Origin: Marinisporobacter sp.
GTDB taxonomy: Bacteria > Bacillota > Clostridia > Peptostreptococcales > Thermotaleaceae
DNA: 64,000 nt
Direction: 5' to 3'
Assembly (NCBI GenBank): GCA_025210525.1
Contig: JAOARP010000039.1
Span: forward strand, 169,895 to 233,894
A program made the position numbers and the translations under genes. The stretch's first letter is position 1; every line of letters starts with the position of its first letter. The notes beneath the pieces were generated by a model. That model saw nothing but the letters and a program-made list of their open reading frames with translations, had not been told where the DNA came from and ran no database searches. Shown here piece after piece: positions 54,125-63,582 of this stretch.

Positions 54125-55708
54125 CTATAGATTTTTTATCTTATAATAGATTTTGATATCTTCCCCTTGAAATATTTCAATTTTATCTATTAATTCAGTT
54201 AAGATAATTCTATTTAAACTTTTAAGATTTAAGACTGAGTTCATTAACTTTTCTACACGTTCATTTTTATCAGTTGGTTCTTTTGGCTTAAGCATATTTA
54301 ATAATTCATCTTGTCTTCTTAAAAGATTTTTCTTCTCTTTATTAAAGTCATTATACAGTTCTATCAATTGACTTTCATCAATCATTCCTTTTACTTTATC
54401 CTCATATAGTGACTTTAATAAAAGCTTCATTTCCTCAAGCCTTTTTTGTACCATGTGTAGTTCATTTTCATAGGATTTTGTAGGATCTTTTTCACTGTCT
54501 ATTATTTTTCCTGCCTTTTTTTTGAGTTTTTCTTTATCAGCAAATCTGTCTACAAGCTTTCGAAAATCACTTAAAATCATCTCTTCAAGCTTTTCTTGTA
54601 GTATGGCGTGTCTTGAACAATGTTTTTTTCCAAATCTTTTATATCCAGAGCAAATCAAATAATTATTCTTTGATCTTGTTTTTATATAAGTCATATATTC
54701 TCCACAATCTCCACAGAATACAAAGCCACTAAAAAGCTTCACATTTCTCTTTGCACCTGAAAAGTTGTCACGCTTTTGATTCATCAAACGCTGCGCCTGA
54801 TCAAACTCTTGTTGAGATATAATTTCCTCATGGGTTCCTTTTACAACAATCCATTCATCTTTATCAAGGGTTTCTAGTTTCTTTGACTTATAGTTAATTT
54901 TTCTATACTTATTTTGTGCTACACTCCCTGTATATACTGGATTTTTCAGGATTGCCTTAACAGAACCATGACACCATTTCGCCACTCTCATCTTCCCCAT
55001 ATTATATGTATCGTACTTCCTTTTTTTATAATATGCGGGTGTTGGAATCCCTTCTTCATTGAGTACCCGTGCAATAGCAGTAAATCCAACTTCTTCTAAA
55101 TACATTTGAAATATCCTTTTTACAATGGGAGCTGCTTCTTCATCTAATATTAAGTGACTCTTATCCATTGGATTTTTCTTATATCCAAAAGGTGCAAAGG
55201 CTCCAATGAATTTGCCTTCTTCTCTTTTCATATTTAAGACACTCCGTACTTTTTTGCTGATATCCTTACAATACATGTCATTGATAATGGCTTTAAAAGG
55301 TGTTACATCATTATTTCCTCGATCCTTTACCGTGTCAACATTGTCATTCACTGCAATATATCGGATGCGATTCTCTGGGAAAAATTTTTCGATATAATAC
55401 CCAACCTGAATATAGTCTCTTCCTAGACGGCTCATATCCTTTGTAATCACCGAGGAAATCTTTTTTTCTTTTATATCTTCTAAGAGTCTTTTGAATCCAG
55501 GTCGATCAAAATTCGTTCCTGAATAACCATCATCAATATAAATATCTACGATATTCCACCCCTTTTCCATGACATATTTAGTAAGCATTCTTTTCTGATT
55601 TCCAATTGAATTAGATTCTCCTACTTCTCCATCATCGCTACTCAGTCTACAATATATACCTACATTATAGTTTTTTCTTTGGTAATTACTGGAGTTACCA
55701 TTTTTCAT
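54125..55708 (-). CDS. Large serine recombinase (site-specific integrase/excisionase type)
   Basis: 527 residues. N-terminal resolvase domain: YCRLSSDDGEVGESNS (nucleophilic Ser), VITKDMSRLGRDYIQVGYYI. Recombinase domain follows, then a zinc ribbon (GFVFCGDCGEYMTY with YLICSGYKRFGKKHCSRH) and a coiled-coil-rich C terminus. Large serine recombinases excise and integrate elements such as skin, TnpX transposons and phages. Start at ATG 55708 with AAGGGAGG. Its stop lies 21 bp from the cut transpeptidase gene. Confidence 0.92.
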   Translation of the reverse strand: MKNGNSSNYQRKNYNVGIYCRLSSDDGEVGESNSIGNQKRMLTKYVMEKGWNIVDIYIDDGYSGTNFDRPGFKRLLEDIKEKKISSVITKDMSRLGRDYIQVGYYIEKFFPENRIRYIAVNDNVDTVKDRGNNDVTPFKAIINDMYCKDISKKVRSVLNMKREEGKFIGAFAPFGYKKNPMDKSHLILDEEAAPIVKRIFQMYLEEVGFTAIARVLNEEGIPTPAYYKKRKYDTYNMGKMRVAKWCHGSVKAILKNPVYTGSVAQNKYRKINYKSKKLETLDKDEWIVVKGTHEEIISQQEFDQAQRLMNQKRDNFSGAKRNVKLFSGFVFCGDCGEYMTYIKTRSKNNYLICSGYKRFGKKHCSRHAILQEKLEEMILSDFRKLVDRFADKEKLKKKAGKIIDSEKDPTKSYENELHMVQKRLEEMKLLLKSLYEDKVKGMIDESQLIELYNDFNKEKKNLLRRQDELLNMLKPKEPTDKNERVEKLMNSVLNLKSLNRIILTELIDKIEIFQGEDIKIYYKIKNL

Positions 55709-55720
55709 TACATGCCTCCC

Positions 55721-55786
55721 TTAATAACTACCTGCATGATTTAGTTTTTGCTTTTGAGTAGTGAGAATATGCATAATCATTTGCAT
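55721..55786 (-). CDS. Possible 21-aa leader peptide before the recombinase
   Basis: ATG at 55786 with AAGGAGGA six bases away. The product is MQMIMHILTTQKQKLNHAGS plus one residue. Its stop lies 12 bp ahead of the recombinase start, overlapping that gene's ribosome site region. The strong RBS supports translation; the function may be coupling. It could also be the degraded start of a longer recombinase N terminus. Confidence 0.4.
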   Translation of the reverse strand: MQMIMHILTTQKQKLNHAGSY

Positions 55787-55842
55787 AAAAAATCCTCCTT
55801 ATACAATGTATGAAAGAGGATTGAAAATAATTTTAAAAAATT

Positions 55843-57093
55843 TTATTTATTATGCCAATGTATAAACTTTCCATTCTTATCAATATAAAATGTATTTCCT
55901 GTTGAAATATCTTCTCCTACAATTACTAAACCATTTTGAAATCCTAGAAATGATGCGTAAATATATTTTGGTTGAATGACGATCTGTCCCTTTTTATTTA
56001 TAAATCCAAACTTTCCATCGTCTGAACGAAATAATGCTAACCCCTCTGAAAAATCTAAACTTTCTTTATCTTGATACATTTTCCCTCTAATATAATCAAT
56101 TTCACTAGGCAATGCCCAAACATCTAATGTAGGTTCTATAACAACCTCTCCTTTTTTATTTATATATCCTCTGCAAGTATCATATTCATTCCTAATTTGA
56201 GCAAGTCCGTCTTTAAATTGTGAAACTGCTTCAAATGTCGGTTTAATTACTACTTCTCCATTCGTATTTATAAAACCATATTTTCCATTATCTGCTGAAC
56301 GAAATGATGCTAATCCTTCTGAAAAATCACCAGCCATTATTAAGTTAGGTTCAATAACCACTTTCCCACTTTTATCTATAAATCCACAATTATCAGCCAT
56401 ATCAGAATAAAATGATGAACCTTCTTTTTCTACCTTTATCTGTGCTAATCCATCTGAAAAGTCAAATATATATTTATACTCTATTTCTGGCATCAACATT
56501 TTTCCAGATTTATCAATTAAGTATGTAAATATATCATAAAGTGTAATATCCTCATGTTTATACGTTGTATGAACAGCAATTGTTGCATATCCATCTTTGA
56601 AACATCCACAAAAATATATATTAGGATTTTCTCCTTTTAGCTTAGGAGCTTGTGGGACAATACTTAGATCTTTGATAACATAATTCCCTGTATAATCAAT
56701 ATAACTCCATTTGTCATTTTTCTTTACAGCTGCTAATCCTTCTGAAAAAAAAGTAGCTAATTCAAACTGAGGTTTTATTGCATAATTTCCTGTTTTATCA
56801 ATATATCCATATAATTTTGTATTTTTATCATAAACTACTGCCAAACCTTCTGAGAATTCATAAGCCATACCTATATTAGATGGTAATTTAATTACTTCTT
56901 TTCCATTTTTATCTATGTATCCACATTTTAAATTAATAGCATATGGAAATAAAGAATTACTTGTCACTGGTTTAATATTACTCTCATATACATCTCCTAT
57001 ATCACTTCCTACGGTAGTTTTTGCTGCAAAACTAACAGTTCCTAACGATACTATCAGTATGAGTATTACTACTAAATATAATGTCTTTTTCAT
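55843..57093 (-). CDS. Exported WG-repeat protein
   Basis: 416 residues. Signal peptide (LYLVVILILIVSLGTVSFAA) then eight or so WG/KWG repeats of the form YGYIDKTGNYAIKPQFE, KYGFINTNGEVVIKPTFE and KFGFINKKGQIVIQPKY. Such beta-propeller-like repeats occur in surface and cell-contact proteins of clostridia. No anchor is visible. AGGAGG start. It is upstream of the recombinase gene on the same strand, in the direction of transcription. Confidence 0.85.
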   Translation of the reverse strand: MKKTLYLVVILILIVSLGTVSFAAKTTVGSDIGDVYESNIKPVTSNSLFPYAINLKCGYIDKNGKEVIKLPSNIGMAYEFSEGLAVVYDKNTKLYGYIDKTGNYAIKPQFELATFFSEGLAAVKKNDKWSYIDYTGNYVIKDLSIVPQAPKLKGENPNIYFCGCFKDGYATIAVHTTYKHEDITLYDIFTYLIDKSGKMLMPEIEYKYIFDFSDGLAQIKVEKEGSSFYSDMADNCGFIDKSGKVVIEPNLIMAGDFSEGLASFRSADNGKYGFINTNGEVVIKPTFEAVSQFKDGLAQIRNEYDTCRGYINKKGEVVIEPTLDVWALPSEIDYIRGKMYQDKESLDFSEGLALFRSDDGKFGFINKKGQIVIQPKYIYASFLGFQNGLVIVGEDISTGNTFYIDKNGKFIHWHNK

Positions 57094-57214
57094 TTCAAAA
57101 CCTCCTTCTAAAAATTTAAAATTATGTTATATAATAACACAGCTCATACTAAGAAATTTGAAGAATAATGTAGAATAATAAAAATTTACAATTATTTTAA
57201 TACTACATTATTTC

Positions 57215-57343
57215 ATGTGGAAAATTTTTCTTACAAAACATCGCAAGTATATAGCTAAAGATCTTACTAGATGTGACCTAGCTAACCAACTAAACGTCTC
57301 AGTTGGACATATAAGCAATATTAAAAATAGAAAAAAAGATTAA
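57215..57343 (+). CDS. Tiny helix-turn-helix ORF (42 aa), possibly a remnant
   Basis: ATG at 57215 reading HRKYIAKDLTRCDLANQLNV and SVGHISNIKNRKKD, a recognisable helix-turn-helix (DLANQLNVSVGHISNIKN). No ribosome site is visible, so it may be the 3' part of a longer HTH gene that has decayed. Confidence 0.4.
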   Translation: MWKIFLTKHRKYIAKDLTRCDLANQLNVSVGHISNIKNRKKD

Positions 57344-57344
57344 A

Positions 57345-57498
57345 TAGGCTATATATGGAATTGTAAAAAAAGTGGGCTAGATGAAGTTTTAGTTCGTCCC
57401 TTAGACAAGGGAAAGGTGAAAAGATAGTTCCTATTTCTTCTAAGGAAGAAACACCTAAATTTGATGGATATGTTTGTACAGATACAAAAAACAAATAG
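57345..57498 (+). pseudogene. Degraded coding remnant
   Basis: Two frames join to KKSGLDEVLVRPLDKG and KGEKIVPISSKEETPKFDGY, ending in a TAG at 57498. A frameshift lies near 57410. No family recognised. Together with the small HTH ORF it may be the rest of one mobile-element or phage gene. Confidence 0.35.
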
Positions 57499-57526
57499 AA
57501 TCCTTTTAAAATTAGGATTCTATTTG
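57492..57526 (-). terminator. Terminator of the discoidin-like gene
   Basis: CAAATAGAATCCT and AGGATTCTATTTG form a perfect 13-bp stem; TTTTTTG follows on the minus strand. Confidence 0.85.
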
Positions 57527-57591
57527 GTAAAATATCATATCTATATGCTTTTAAACTTTGTCTATAGCCTAAAAGAATAGAACGCATGCTT

Positions 57592-58671
57592 TTAATATGT
57601 CTTAATTTCTGATATACATGTATCTGAATATTTAGTTCCTTTGTATACATCTAAAATAGTGATTTTGATAAAATTAGTCTTTGTGCTTTTACCTAACGAT
57701 ATAACATTACTACGACTATTATTATAATCAGGAATTTCTTTAATCATTGAACTACCATCAGAAAACTCTATCTTAATTTTTTTAAGTCTATTATTAGCAA
57801 GATAGAGTCTGTCAGTTTCTTGATATCCATTAGCAATACATATTTCAAATACTTCTTTAAGTTCATTACTTTCTAGTTTTATCCATTCCCCAATACCATC
57901 TCCCTTTTTACCTTCAACCCATGATGTACTATAATTATCATCCGTTACATATGTAGGGAGATATCTTTTCTTACTAGGTTCAAGCGTAGAAGATGCAGTT
58001 ACTTTATCCCACTGTTGTTGTTCGAAGAACATAGAAGTCACTTTTAATATTTTCCCATTCTTATCTAATACACAACAATCCTTATCTTCCTCTATAGAAT
58101 CATAACCAATGTAAATAAGACCATCTTTTAGTGTAATTTCACTTGGATGACATAAATCTACATCACATGAGTCATGCTGCCATTTTATTTTTCCATCTTG
58201 TGTAATTGCAGTAATATCGGGTCCATAGAATCCACTACAATAAATCGTTCCATCTTGGTCTACAACAGGCGCATCTGTAGCACCTACCCCTACATCTTTC
58301 CATTTAATAGCACCCGTATATAAATCTGCTGCATATAAGTTCCCTTCTACTTCAATATACACTGTATTATTCCATATAGTATATGAAGATGCTACTGGAA
58401 GTTCTGTCTGCATAATATTTTTCCAGGATTTTTCCCAGATTTTCTTCCCATTTGTATCTACAGCATACAAATAAAAATTTACCGAACACATATCTTCTAA
58501 AGGTTCTTCTTTTGTTTTCAAAAGTACCTGCTTCTTAGGAGTAGTATTAACCATTTTTGTACACATTGAGTTATTCTTTTGCACAACCTTTGAAGTAGCA
58601 TTGGATATGATATATCCATTTGAAAAAACTAAAAATACCATTAATAATAAACAACTAATTCTTCTAAACAT
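57592..58671 (-). CDS. Exported PQQ-propeller plus discoidin-like domain protein
   Basis: 359 residues. Signal peptide (ISCLLLMVFLVFSNGYIISN). The middle is a PQQ-like propeller (LYAADLYTGAIKWKDVGVGA, DGTIYCSGFYGPDITAITQD). The last 130 residues are a carbohydrate-binding discoidin-like domain (TASSTLEPSKKRYLPTYVTD, GIGEWIKLESNELKEVFEIC). It is a secreted surface/glycan-binding protein. No anchor seen. Its start has an AGGGGGAT site. Confidence 0.75.
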   Translation of the reverse strand: MFRRISCLLLMVFLVFSNGYIISNATSKVVQKNNSMCTKMVNTTPKKQVLLKTKEEPLEDMCSVNFYLYAVDTNGKKIWEKSWKNIMQTELPVASSYTIWNNTVYIEVEGNLYAADLYTGAIKWKDVGVGATDAPVVDQDGTIYCSGFYGPDITAITQDGKIKWQHDSCDVDLCHPSEITLKDGLIYIGYDSIEEDKDCCVLDKNGKILKVTSMFFEQQQWDKVTASSTLEPSKKRYLPTYVTDDNYSTSWVEGKKGDGIGEWIKLESNELKEVFEICIANGYQETDRLYLANNRLKKIKIEFSDGSSMIKEIPDYNNSRSNVISLGKSTKTNFIKITILDVYKGTKYSDTCISEIKTY

Positions 58672-58923
58672 CTAAATATCCCCCTTTGTCCAACTAATAA
58701 AAAATTGTAAGTTGTAAAATACGCATAAATACATTATAGCATCTATAAGAATACCAATCCATAATTTAACAAATTATATTGCCAGTACTTATCTTAATAA
58801 TTATTTACAATGTTGTATTATTTTAGTAGAATTTTTAAAGAAACAATATTTCAGACCCCAGTATAATCAATTTCAATTAGAAAAGGACTTACAAGAGGTA
58901 AAGAACACCGGAGGGAAAAAATT

Positions 58924-60222
58924 ATGAAAATGAAAAATTATATCATTATTTTATTAGTGATTATGATGTTGGCTATGCCAATAACAAGTTTTGCACAAGA
59001 GAATACACTAGGAAGTGCAATCGGTAAGGTTGTAGATACAGGAGTAGACACTCTAAAGGATGTGGCATCAAAGACAATGGACAAGATCATTGACCTTTTT
59101 AAAGACATTAAAAATCATTGGGCTAAAAACTTTATTACCCAGCTTGTGAAAGATAAGATTATTAGCGGTTATCCAGATGGTACCTTTAGACCAGACAATC
59201 AAATTAAGGTATGTGAGTTTACGGTACTTGTATTAAAAGCTAATGATATGGAAGTTCCAAAAATGGATGGACCTTGGTACACAGGAGCCATTACAGTTGC
59301 TAAAAATAATGGCATTATCAAAGAAGGAGAATTTAGTGATTTTGAAAGACCTATTAGACGTGCTGAAATGACGGCTATGGTAATTCGTGCATTAGGAGAA
59401 GAAAAGATGAATGGAAAAACTTTTTTTAATGATGATTATAAAATTCCTTCAGATAAAAAAGGCTTTGTACAAAAGGCAATAGATCTTGGAATTATAGGGG
59501 GATATCCTGGGAATGTCTTCAAAGCTGATGGAACTGCTACAAGAGCGGAAGCTACTGTAGTACTTACAAAAATGAAAAAGGTTAAAAATGGCGAAGCCAT
59601 TGAAAAGCCACAACCACCAGTCATTGAAGAACCTGCTAAGGAACCACCTGTAATCACTTCTATGCCACAAAGACTTTATACTCAACCTGTAGAACCACAT
59701 ATGCTTTGGAAAGGGTATACAGATATTAAGAAGTTTAGTGCAAGATTAAAAGAAGTAGATTCAGATGCACTTGTAATGATTCAACAGTCAAAAGATTTTA
59801 TTCCTATCTATCATAGTTTTAATTATAAAAATTATGATAGATATAAGGAAAAATGTAAGTATTATATAGTAGGAACACAAGGATATAAAGATAAAAATGG
59901 ATTGACTACGGATCAATCTCTAAATTTGGAAATCGGAGATAAAGTTAAGGATCAAATGATTAAAGAATCAAGATTTTATACAAAAGATGATTTGATTTAT
60001 TTAAATAAAAATGGATATTATACTGTTCGTGGTGTTATGCAGTTTAGATACCTAAGTGGTAAAAATTTACCTAGTGGTGTACAAATAAGCAAATGGTACG
60101 AACAAGATTATGAAATCTTTTGGTGTAAGCCAATTTTATCAAAAGGGCAGTGTCCTTGGAACCATTCTGATATTATTTATGCAGGAGAAAAAACTATAGG
60201 AAGTCCTAAAGAAATAAAGTAG
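58924..60222 (+). CDS. S-layer homology (SLH) domain protein
   Basis: 432 residues. Signal peptide (IIILLVIMMLAMPITSFA). Three SLH repeats follow, e.g. FKDIKNHWAKNFITQLVKDK, GYPDGTFRPDNQIKVCEFTV and PSDKKGFVQKAIDLGIIGGY. These anchor proteins to secondary cell-wall polymers. The C-terminal 220 residues have no assignable family. CCGGAGGG ribosome site. A small ORF follows 10 bp later. Confidence 0.9.
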   Translation: MKMKNYIIILLVIMMLAMPITSFAQENTLGSAIGKVVDTGVDTLKDVASKTMDKIIDLFKDIKNHWAKNFITQLVKDKIISGYPDGTFRPDNQIKVCEFTVLVLKANDMEVPKMDGPWYTGAITVAKNNGIIKEGEFSDFERPIRRAEMTAMVIRALGEEKMNGKTFFNDDYKIPSDKKGFVQKAIDLGIIGGYPGNVFKADGTATRAEATVVLTKMKKVKNGEAIEKPQPPVIEEPAKEPPVITSMPQRLYTQPVEPHMLWKGYTDIKKFSARLKEVDSDALVMIQQSKDFIPIYHSFNYKNYDRYKEKCKYYIVGTQGYKDKNGLTTDQSLNLEIGDKVKDQMIKESRFYTKDDLIYLNKNGYYTVRGVMQFRYLSGKNLPSGVQISKWYEQDYEIFWCKPILSKGQCPWNHSDIIYAGEKTIGSPKEIK

Positions 60223-60232
60223 GTGAATAGTT

Positions 60233-60310
60233 ATGAAACAAATGAAAAAATCAGTTTATAATACTTCCACCTTGAATCCATATAAAATTATATTCAACAT
60301 ATCCAAATAA
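60233..60310 (+). CDS. Possible 25-aa peptide after the SLH gene
   Basis: ATG with GGTGA about 6 bases upstream: MKQMKKSVYNTSTLNPYKII plus five residues. It could be a remnant of another surface protein. No homology seen. Confidence 0.25.
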   Translation: MKQMKKSVYNTSTLNPYKIIFNISK

Positions 60311-60441
60311 TGTTAAAATGAAAAGAGTGGTCTATACTTGAAACTAATGGTTAATCTATATATGTTATTTTTTATAATAAAATAACATATATTTTTGAAC
60401 ATACTCCCCCAAAAATGAAAATTGCAAAAGGATGGTAGTGT

Positions 60442-61344
60442 ATGAAAAAAATAATTATTTGTGCTTTAATAATGCTTCAAATCAACATTGTTTATGCTAT
60501 ACAAAATAATGTTGAAACATCCAGTTTAAGTTTTTATTGCAATACAGAAATAAAAGAATATTTAGGAGAAGAAGAATTATATGCAGATTACACTTTTGCA
60601 CATGGAAAAAAAATCAATAATATTACTAAAAAAAATGCACAACCTATTTTAATGATTAATGGCTTGTATAAACCAGATATAAAAGTGATCACCAAAAATA
60701 ATCAATTGCTCGTTCCAATAAACATACTAGATGAATTTTTAGACTTAAATGTGACCTATAAAGTAAAAAATGACGAAATAACTATTAAAAAGAATGATTT
60801 GATAATTTATTTAAAAATAAATGAATCCTTTGCATTTGTTGATAATAATCAATATACTTTAGCAAAATATCCCTTATTGATTAATGGTAAAATACATATT
60901 CCTTTAAGGTTTATTTGTGAAAATCTAGGGTGGCAAGTTAATTATTATTCTGCTTCTGAAATTGATTTATTTTACTGGAATCCTTTAGTGACTATTGATT
61001 GTAAATCAAAGAATATACCTATTTCTAAGGAATGTGCTTATGAATGCTTAAAAAATAATCTCCAATATGCTTATCATAATTTTATAAAAAACTATCAACC
61101 GTTAAATACTGATAAAGATTATATAACTGAATCATTTAATATGATAAAAGAAGATATCTCTAATCTGAAATTCTCAAAAATTATTTCAAGATATTATGTA
61201 TTTGAAGGTCTTCTTTATAACATATATGTAGATCAATATACAGGTGCTACTTATTTTAATATTAAAGGGATAGGTTTTTCTGAAGTGAAAAAAGTAAATT
61301 TTGATGATCCTAAATTATTCGAATATGGATATATAGTTGACTAA
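60442..61344 (+). CDS. Copper amine oxidase N-terminal (stalk) domain protein
   Basis: 300 residues. Short signal peptide (IIICALIMLQINIVYA). The stalk domain is seen in PILMINGLYKPDIKVITKNN, NQLLVPINILDEFLDL, and NGKIHIPLRFICENLGW, the typical Cu_amine_oxidN1 repeats used by clostridial exported proteins for wall display or as substrate-binding parts. The end is unassigned. AAGGATGG site. Confidence 0.8.
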   Translation: MKKIIICALIMLQINIVYAIQNNVETSSLSFYCNTEIKEYLGEEELYADYTFAHGKKINNITKKNAQPILMINGLYKPDIKVITKNNQLLVPINILDEFLDLNVTYKVKNDEITIKKNDLIIYLKINESFAFVDNNQYTLAKYPLLINGKIHIPLRFICENLGWQVNYYSASEIDLFYWNPLVTIDCKSKNIPISKECAYECLKNNLQYAYHNFIKNYQPLNTDKDYITESFNMIKEDISNLKFSKIISRYYVFEGLLYNIYVDQYTGATYFNIKGIGFSEVKKVNFDDPKLFEYGYIVD

Positions 61345-61458
61345 CGATTTCTTACATAGTAAAAAATAGGTAAAAGTTATATAGCTTTGTTTTCTTATTT
61401 TACAATATAAGAATGATGCGAAATAATATAGCCACAAAATAATTGTTTATCAACTTTA

Positions 61459-61752
61459 CTAATCTTTTATATGGTATCTAAAGTAAAAAGGTGCTATGGC
61501 TGCTACTATAAAAACCCATGTAAGATAAGCAAGTATCATAGATGGATAAGTTTTAAATATACCGAAAAGGTACGGTGAAAAAAATACTGGAAGAGCAATA
61601 CTTGTAGCGAATATACAACGGCTAATAAAATTAGGTTGGTATTTCGTTTTACAGTTGTCACATTCAATAGGCTCATATCCACCCCAAATTGATTCAATAA
61701 CAGTCTTCCACTGGAATTCTTTTGAACAATTCTTACATTTCTGAATAAACAA
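61459..61752 (-). CDS. Small zinc-ribbon plus membrane protein (TIGR04104 type)
   Basis: 97 residues from the TTG at 61752, which has GGGGGG 8 nt upstream; an ATG eight codons earlier lies ahead of that site. N-terminal zinc ribbon CKNCSKEFQW...CDNCKTKYQ followed by two TM helices. The family is of unknown function. Confidence 0.7.
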   Translation of the reverse strand: MFIQKCKNCSKEFQWKTVIESIWGGYEPIECDNCKTKYQPNFISRCIFATSIALPVFFSPYLFGIFKTYPSMILAYLTWVFIVAAIAPFYFRYHIKD

Positions 61753-61878
61753 GGCAAATTCCCCCCTTAAAATCATTTAGCACCACAATATTCTACTACT
61801 CCAACTTACTGCTTGTAAAAATTATAGCATTAGATATAATCTTTACAAACTGATGAAAAAACAATATATATCTAAATA

Positions 61879-62388
61879 TCATAATATGGACAATTCAAAA
61901 TATGGTTCTTTCTGTTTTGTTACTTCGGACCAGTTCATACATATAAACTTGAATCCCAACTTTTCTAATACTTTTTTTGAGACAAGATTTCTTGGATGTA
62001 TAGAAGCAATGATCTTATTAATTTTTAAGTTTTCACGGGCATAGTTAATGCACGCATTTGCAGCTTCAGTTGCAAACCCTTTTCCCCAATATTTTATTGC
62101 AAAATGGTATATTAATTCAATTTTATGATCATCTTTTGTTGGATTAAAACCACAAGCACCTATAACTTCACTATTCTCTTTTAAAATTACTGCGTAGGTA
62201 GAGAATCCTTTTTCTTTTTGAAGTTTTATATAAAACTCTATTGCTTTTTGCTCTCTTTCTCTACTACCATTGTTACCACAATATTTCATAACTTCTTCAT
62301 TGCCCCAAAAGTTCATTACAAAGTCTAAATCTTCATGCTTCAATGTTCTTAATAATAACCTATCTGTTTCAAATACTACCAGTGTCAT
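61879..62388 (-). CDS. GNAT N-acetyltransferase (RimJ/RimL type)
   Basis: 169 residues. TDRLLLRTLKHEDLDFVMNF at the start, and the acetyl-CoA block YHFAIKYWGKGFATEAANAC, then IHPRNLVSKKVLEKLGFKF. It acetylates a protein N terminus, small amine or antibiotic; the substrate is unknown. GGAGAGGATG start. Confidence 0.9.
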   Translation of the reverse strand: MTLVVFETDRLLLRTLKHEDLDFVMNFWGNEEVMKYCGNNGSREREQKAIEFYIKLQKEKGFSTYAVILKENSEVIGACGFNPTKDDHKIELIYHFAIKYWGKGFATEAANACINYARENLKINKIIASIHPRNLVSKKVLEKLGFKFICMNWSEVTKQKEPYFELSIL

Positions 62389-62446
62389 CCTCTCCTTGAA
62401 AATTACTTATTCAGAAGTGCATGTTATAGGGCATTCTCTTTCTTTT

Positions 62447-62974
62447 TTATTTAAGGGTATTCTCTACCTCTTTCAGATTATTCCACCCATAACCAACTTC
62501 CTTCAATTCTTTTCCTCCTATTTCAATATTTCTTCTCATTACTATTTTTCCACCTGTTTTTTCATAAAACCTGCATGATTCATTTTCTTCTAATGCCCAT
62601 ATAAGCATATTATTGATCCCTATGCTTATTAGATTTCTGATTACCTGTTTAAAAATTTCTTTCCCTAATCCTTTTTTCTGATACCCTTCTAAAAGATAGA
62701 TTGCATATATTTCTCCTTTATACGCTAAATCACCCTCTCTTTCCCTTCCATACGTTGCAAATCCTGCTATTTTATTGTCTTTCTCGTATACCAATGCTTT
62801 TATATTATCTTCCTCAAATTTTTCCCGTATCCATTCTACTGTTTCTTCTATTTTTTCTTTCCTTTCTTGAAGAAATTTATCTGGCACAATCCCTTTGTAT
62901 GTAGTTAACCACGTTTCAACATTTACATATGCCATCTGTGGTGCATCATCTATAGTAGCCTCTCTTATATTCAT
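62447..62974 (-). CDS. GNAT N-acetyltransferase
   Basis: 175 residues. The GNAT core is IYAIYLLEGYQKKGLGKEIF (acetyl-CoA loop QKKGLGKE) and the C-terminal LWALEENESCRFYEKTGGKI. The N-terminal IREATIDDAPQMAYVNVETW is also typical. Substrate unknown. GGAGGT site. It lies upstream of the other GNAT gene on the same strand; operon likely. Confidence 0.9.
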   Translation of the reverse strand: MNIREATIDDAPQMAYVNVETWLTTYKGIVPDKFLQERKEKIEETVEWIREKFEEDNIKALVYEKDNKIAGFATYGREREGDLAYKGEIYAIYLLEGYQKKGLGKEIFKQVIRNLISIGINNMLIWALEENESCRFYEKTGGKIVMRRNIEIGGKELKEVGYGWNNLKEVENTLK

Positions 62975-63061
62975 ATCTATACCTCCGTTTTTTAATGCTG
63001 TATAATGTTTTTGTGCAGCACAATGTTCTACAGGTTTATTTTCATAGTGATTGACCCCTTT

Positions 63062-63337
63062 CTAGTAGCCAAACTCAATCCATATAATAAAGGCAGCAAA
63101 AACTACTGCTAAGACATAGTAAAAATATCCTGCATTGTTTTTATTAGCAATCACTTCTTTTGTTCCCATTAACACAGTCCACATAAAAGCAGATAACCAC
63201 CACATTACTCTAAAAATTATTTCATGTTTTGTATCATCAAAAGCTTGTGTAAGTATTATTGAAAAAATTACGATCAATTGGTTTATAATCATTCCTTTTT
63301 TATAAATAGAAGAATTTTTATTTTCGAGATTAAACAT
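63062..63337 (-). CDS. Small membrane protein (91 aa)
   Basis: Three hydrophobic segments (MIINQLIVIFSIILTQAFDD, VMWWLSAFMWTVLMGTKEVI, YFYYVLAVVFAAFIIWIEF). No recognised family. GGGGTGA ribosome site. It is between GNAT and zinc-ribbon genes. Confidence 0.55.
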   Translation of the reverse strand: MFNLENKNSSIYKKGMIINQLIVIFSIILTQAFDDTKHEIIFRVMWWLSAFMWTVLMGTKEVIANKNNAGYFYYVLAVVFAAFIIWIEFGY

Positions 63338-63372
63338 AAGATCACCCCGTTTAGCAATCGATAAAATACACG

Positions 63373-63582
63373 CTATAATTCATTCAAGTCAATTATAATC
63401 TTATTACAGTTTTTACATCTATAGCATATAACTTTTTCATTATGACTCACTATTTCTCCTCCAAATCCAATTGTTCTTTCGAGCAGACCTGCATTTTCAT
63501 CATGCCATTTGAATGAACATCCTCCACTATAGAAAAAACCTTTTATTAGTTCATTTTTACAATAAGGATACTCTAACTTCAT
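63373..63582 (-). CDS. Small zinc-ribbon protein (DUF6487-like)
   Basis: 69 residues with a first cysteine pair reduced to one (YPYCKNELIKGFFYSGGCSF) and a second CYRCKNCNKIII. The layout is that of DUF6487 proteins, in which the first motif is CPYC. The replaced cysteine may weaken zinc binding. GGGGGAG start. Confidence 0.65.
   Translation of the reverse strand: MKLEYPYCKNELIKGFFYSGGCSFKWHDENAGLLERTIGFGGEIVSHNEKVICYRCKNCNKIIIDLNEL

Noticed and set aside
57321..57650. 109-aa minus-strand ORF in the gap after the discoidin-like gene
   Set aside because: No ribosome site, low-complexity composition, overlaps a strong terminator and the end of the real gene; a chance frame.
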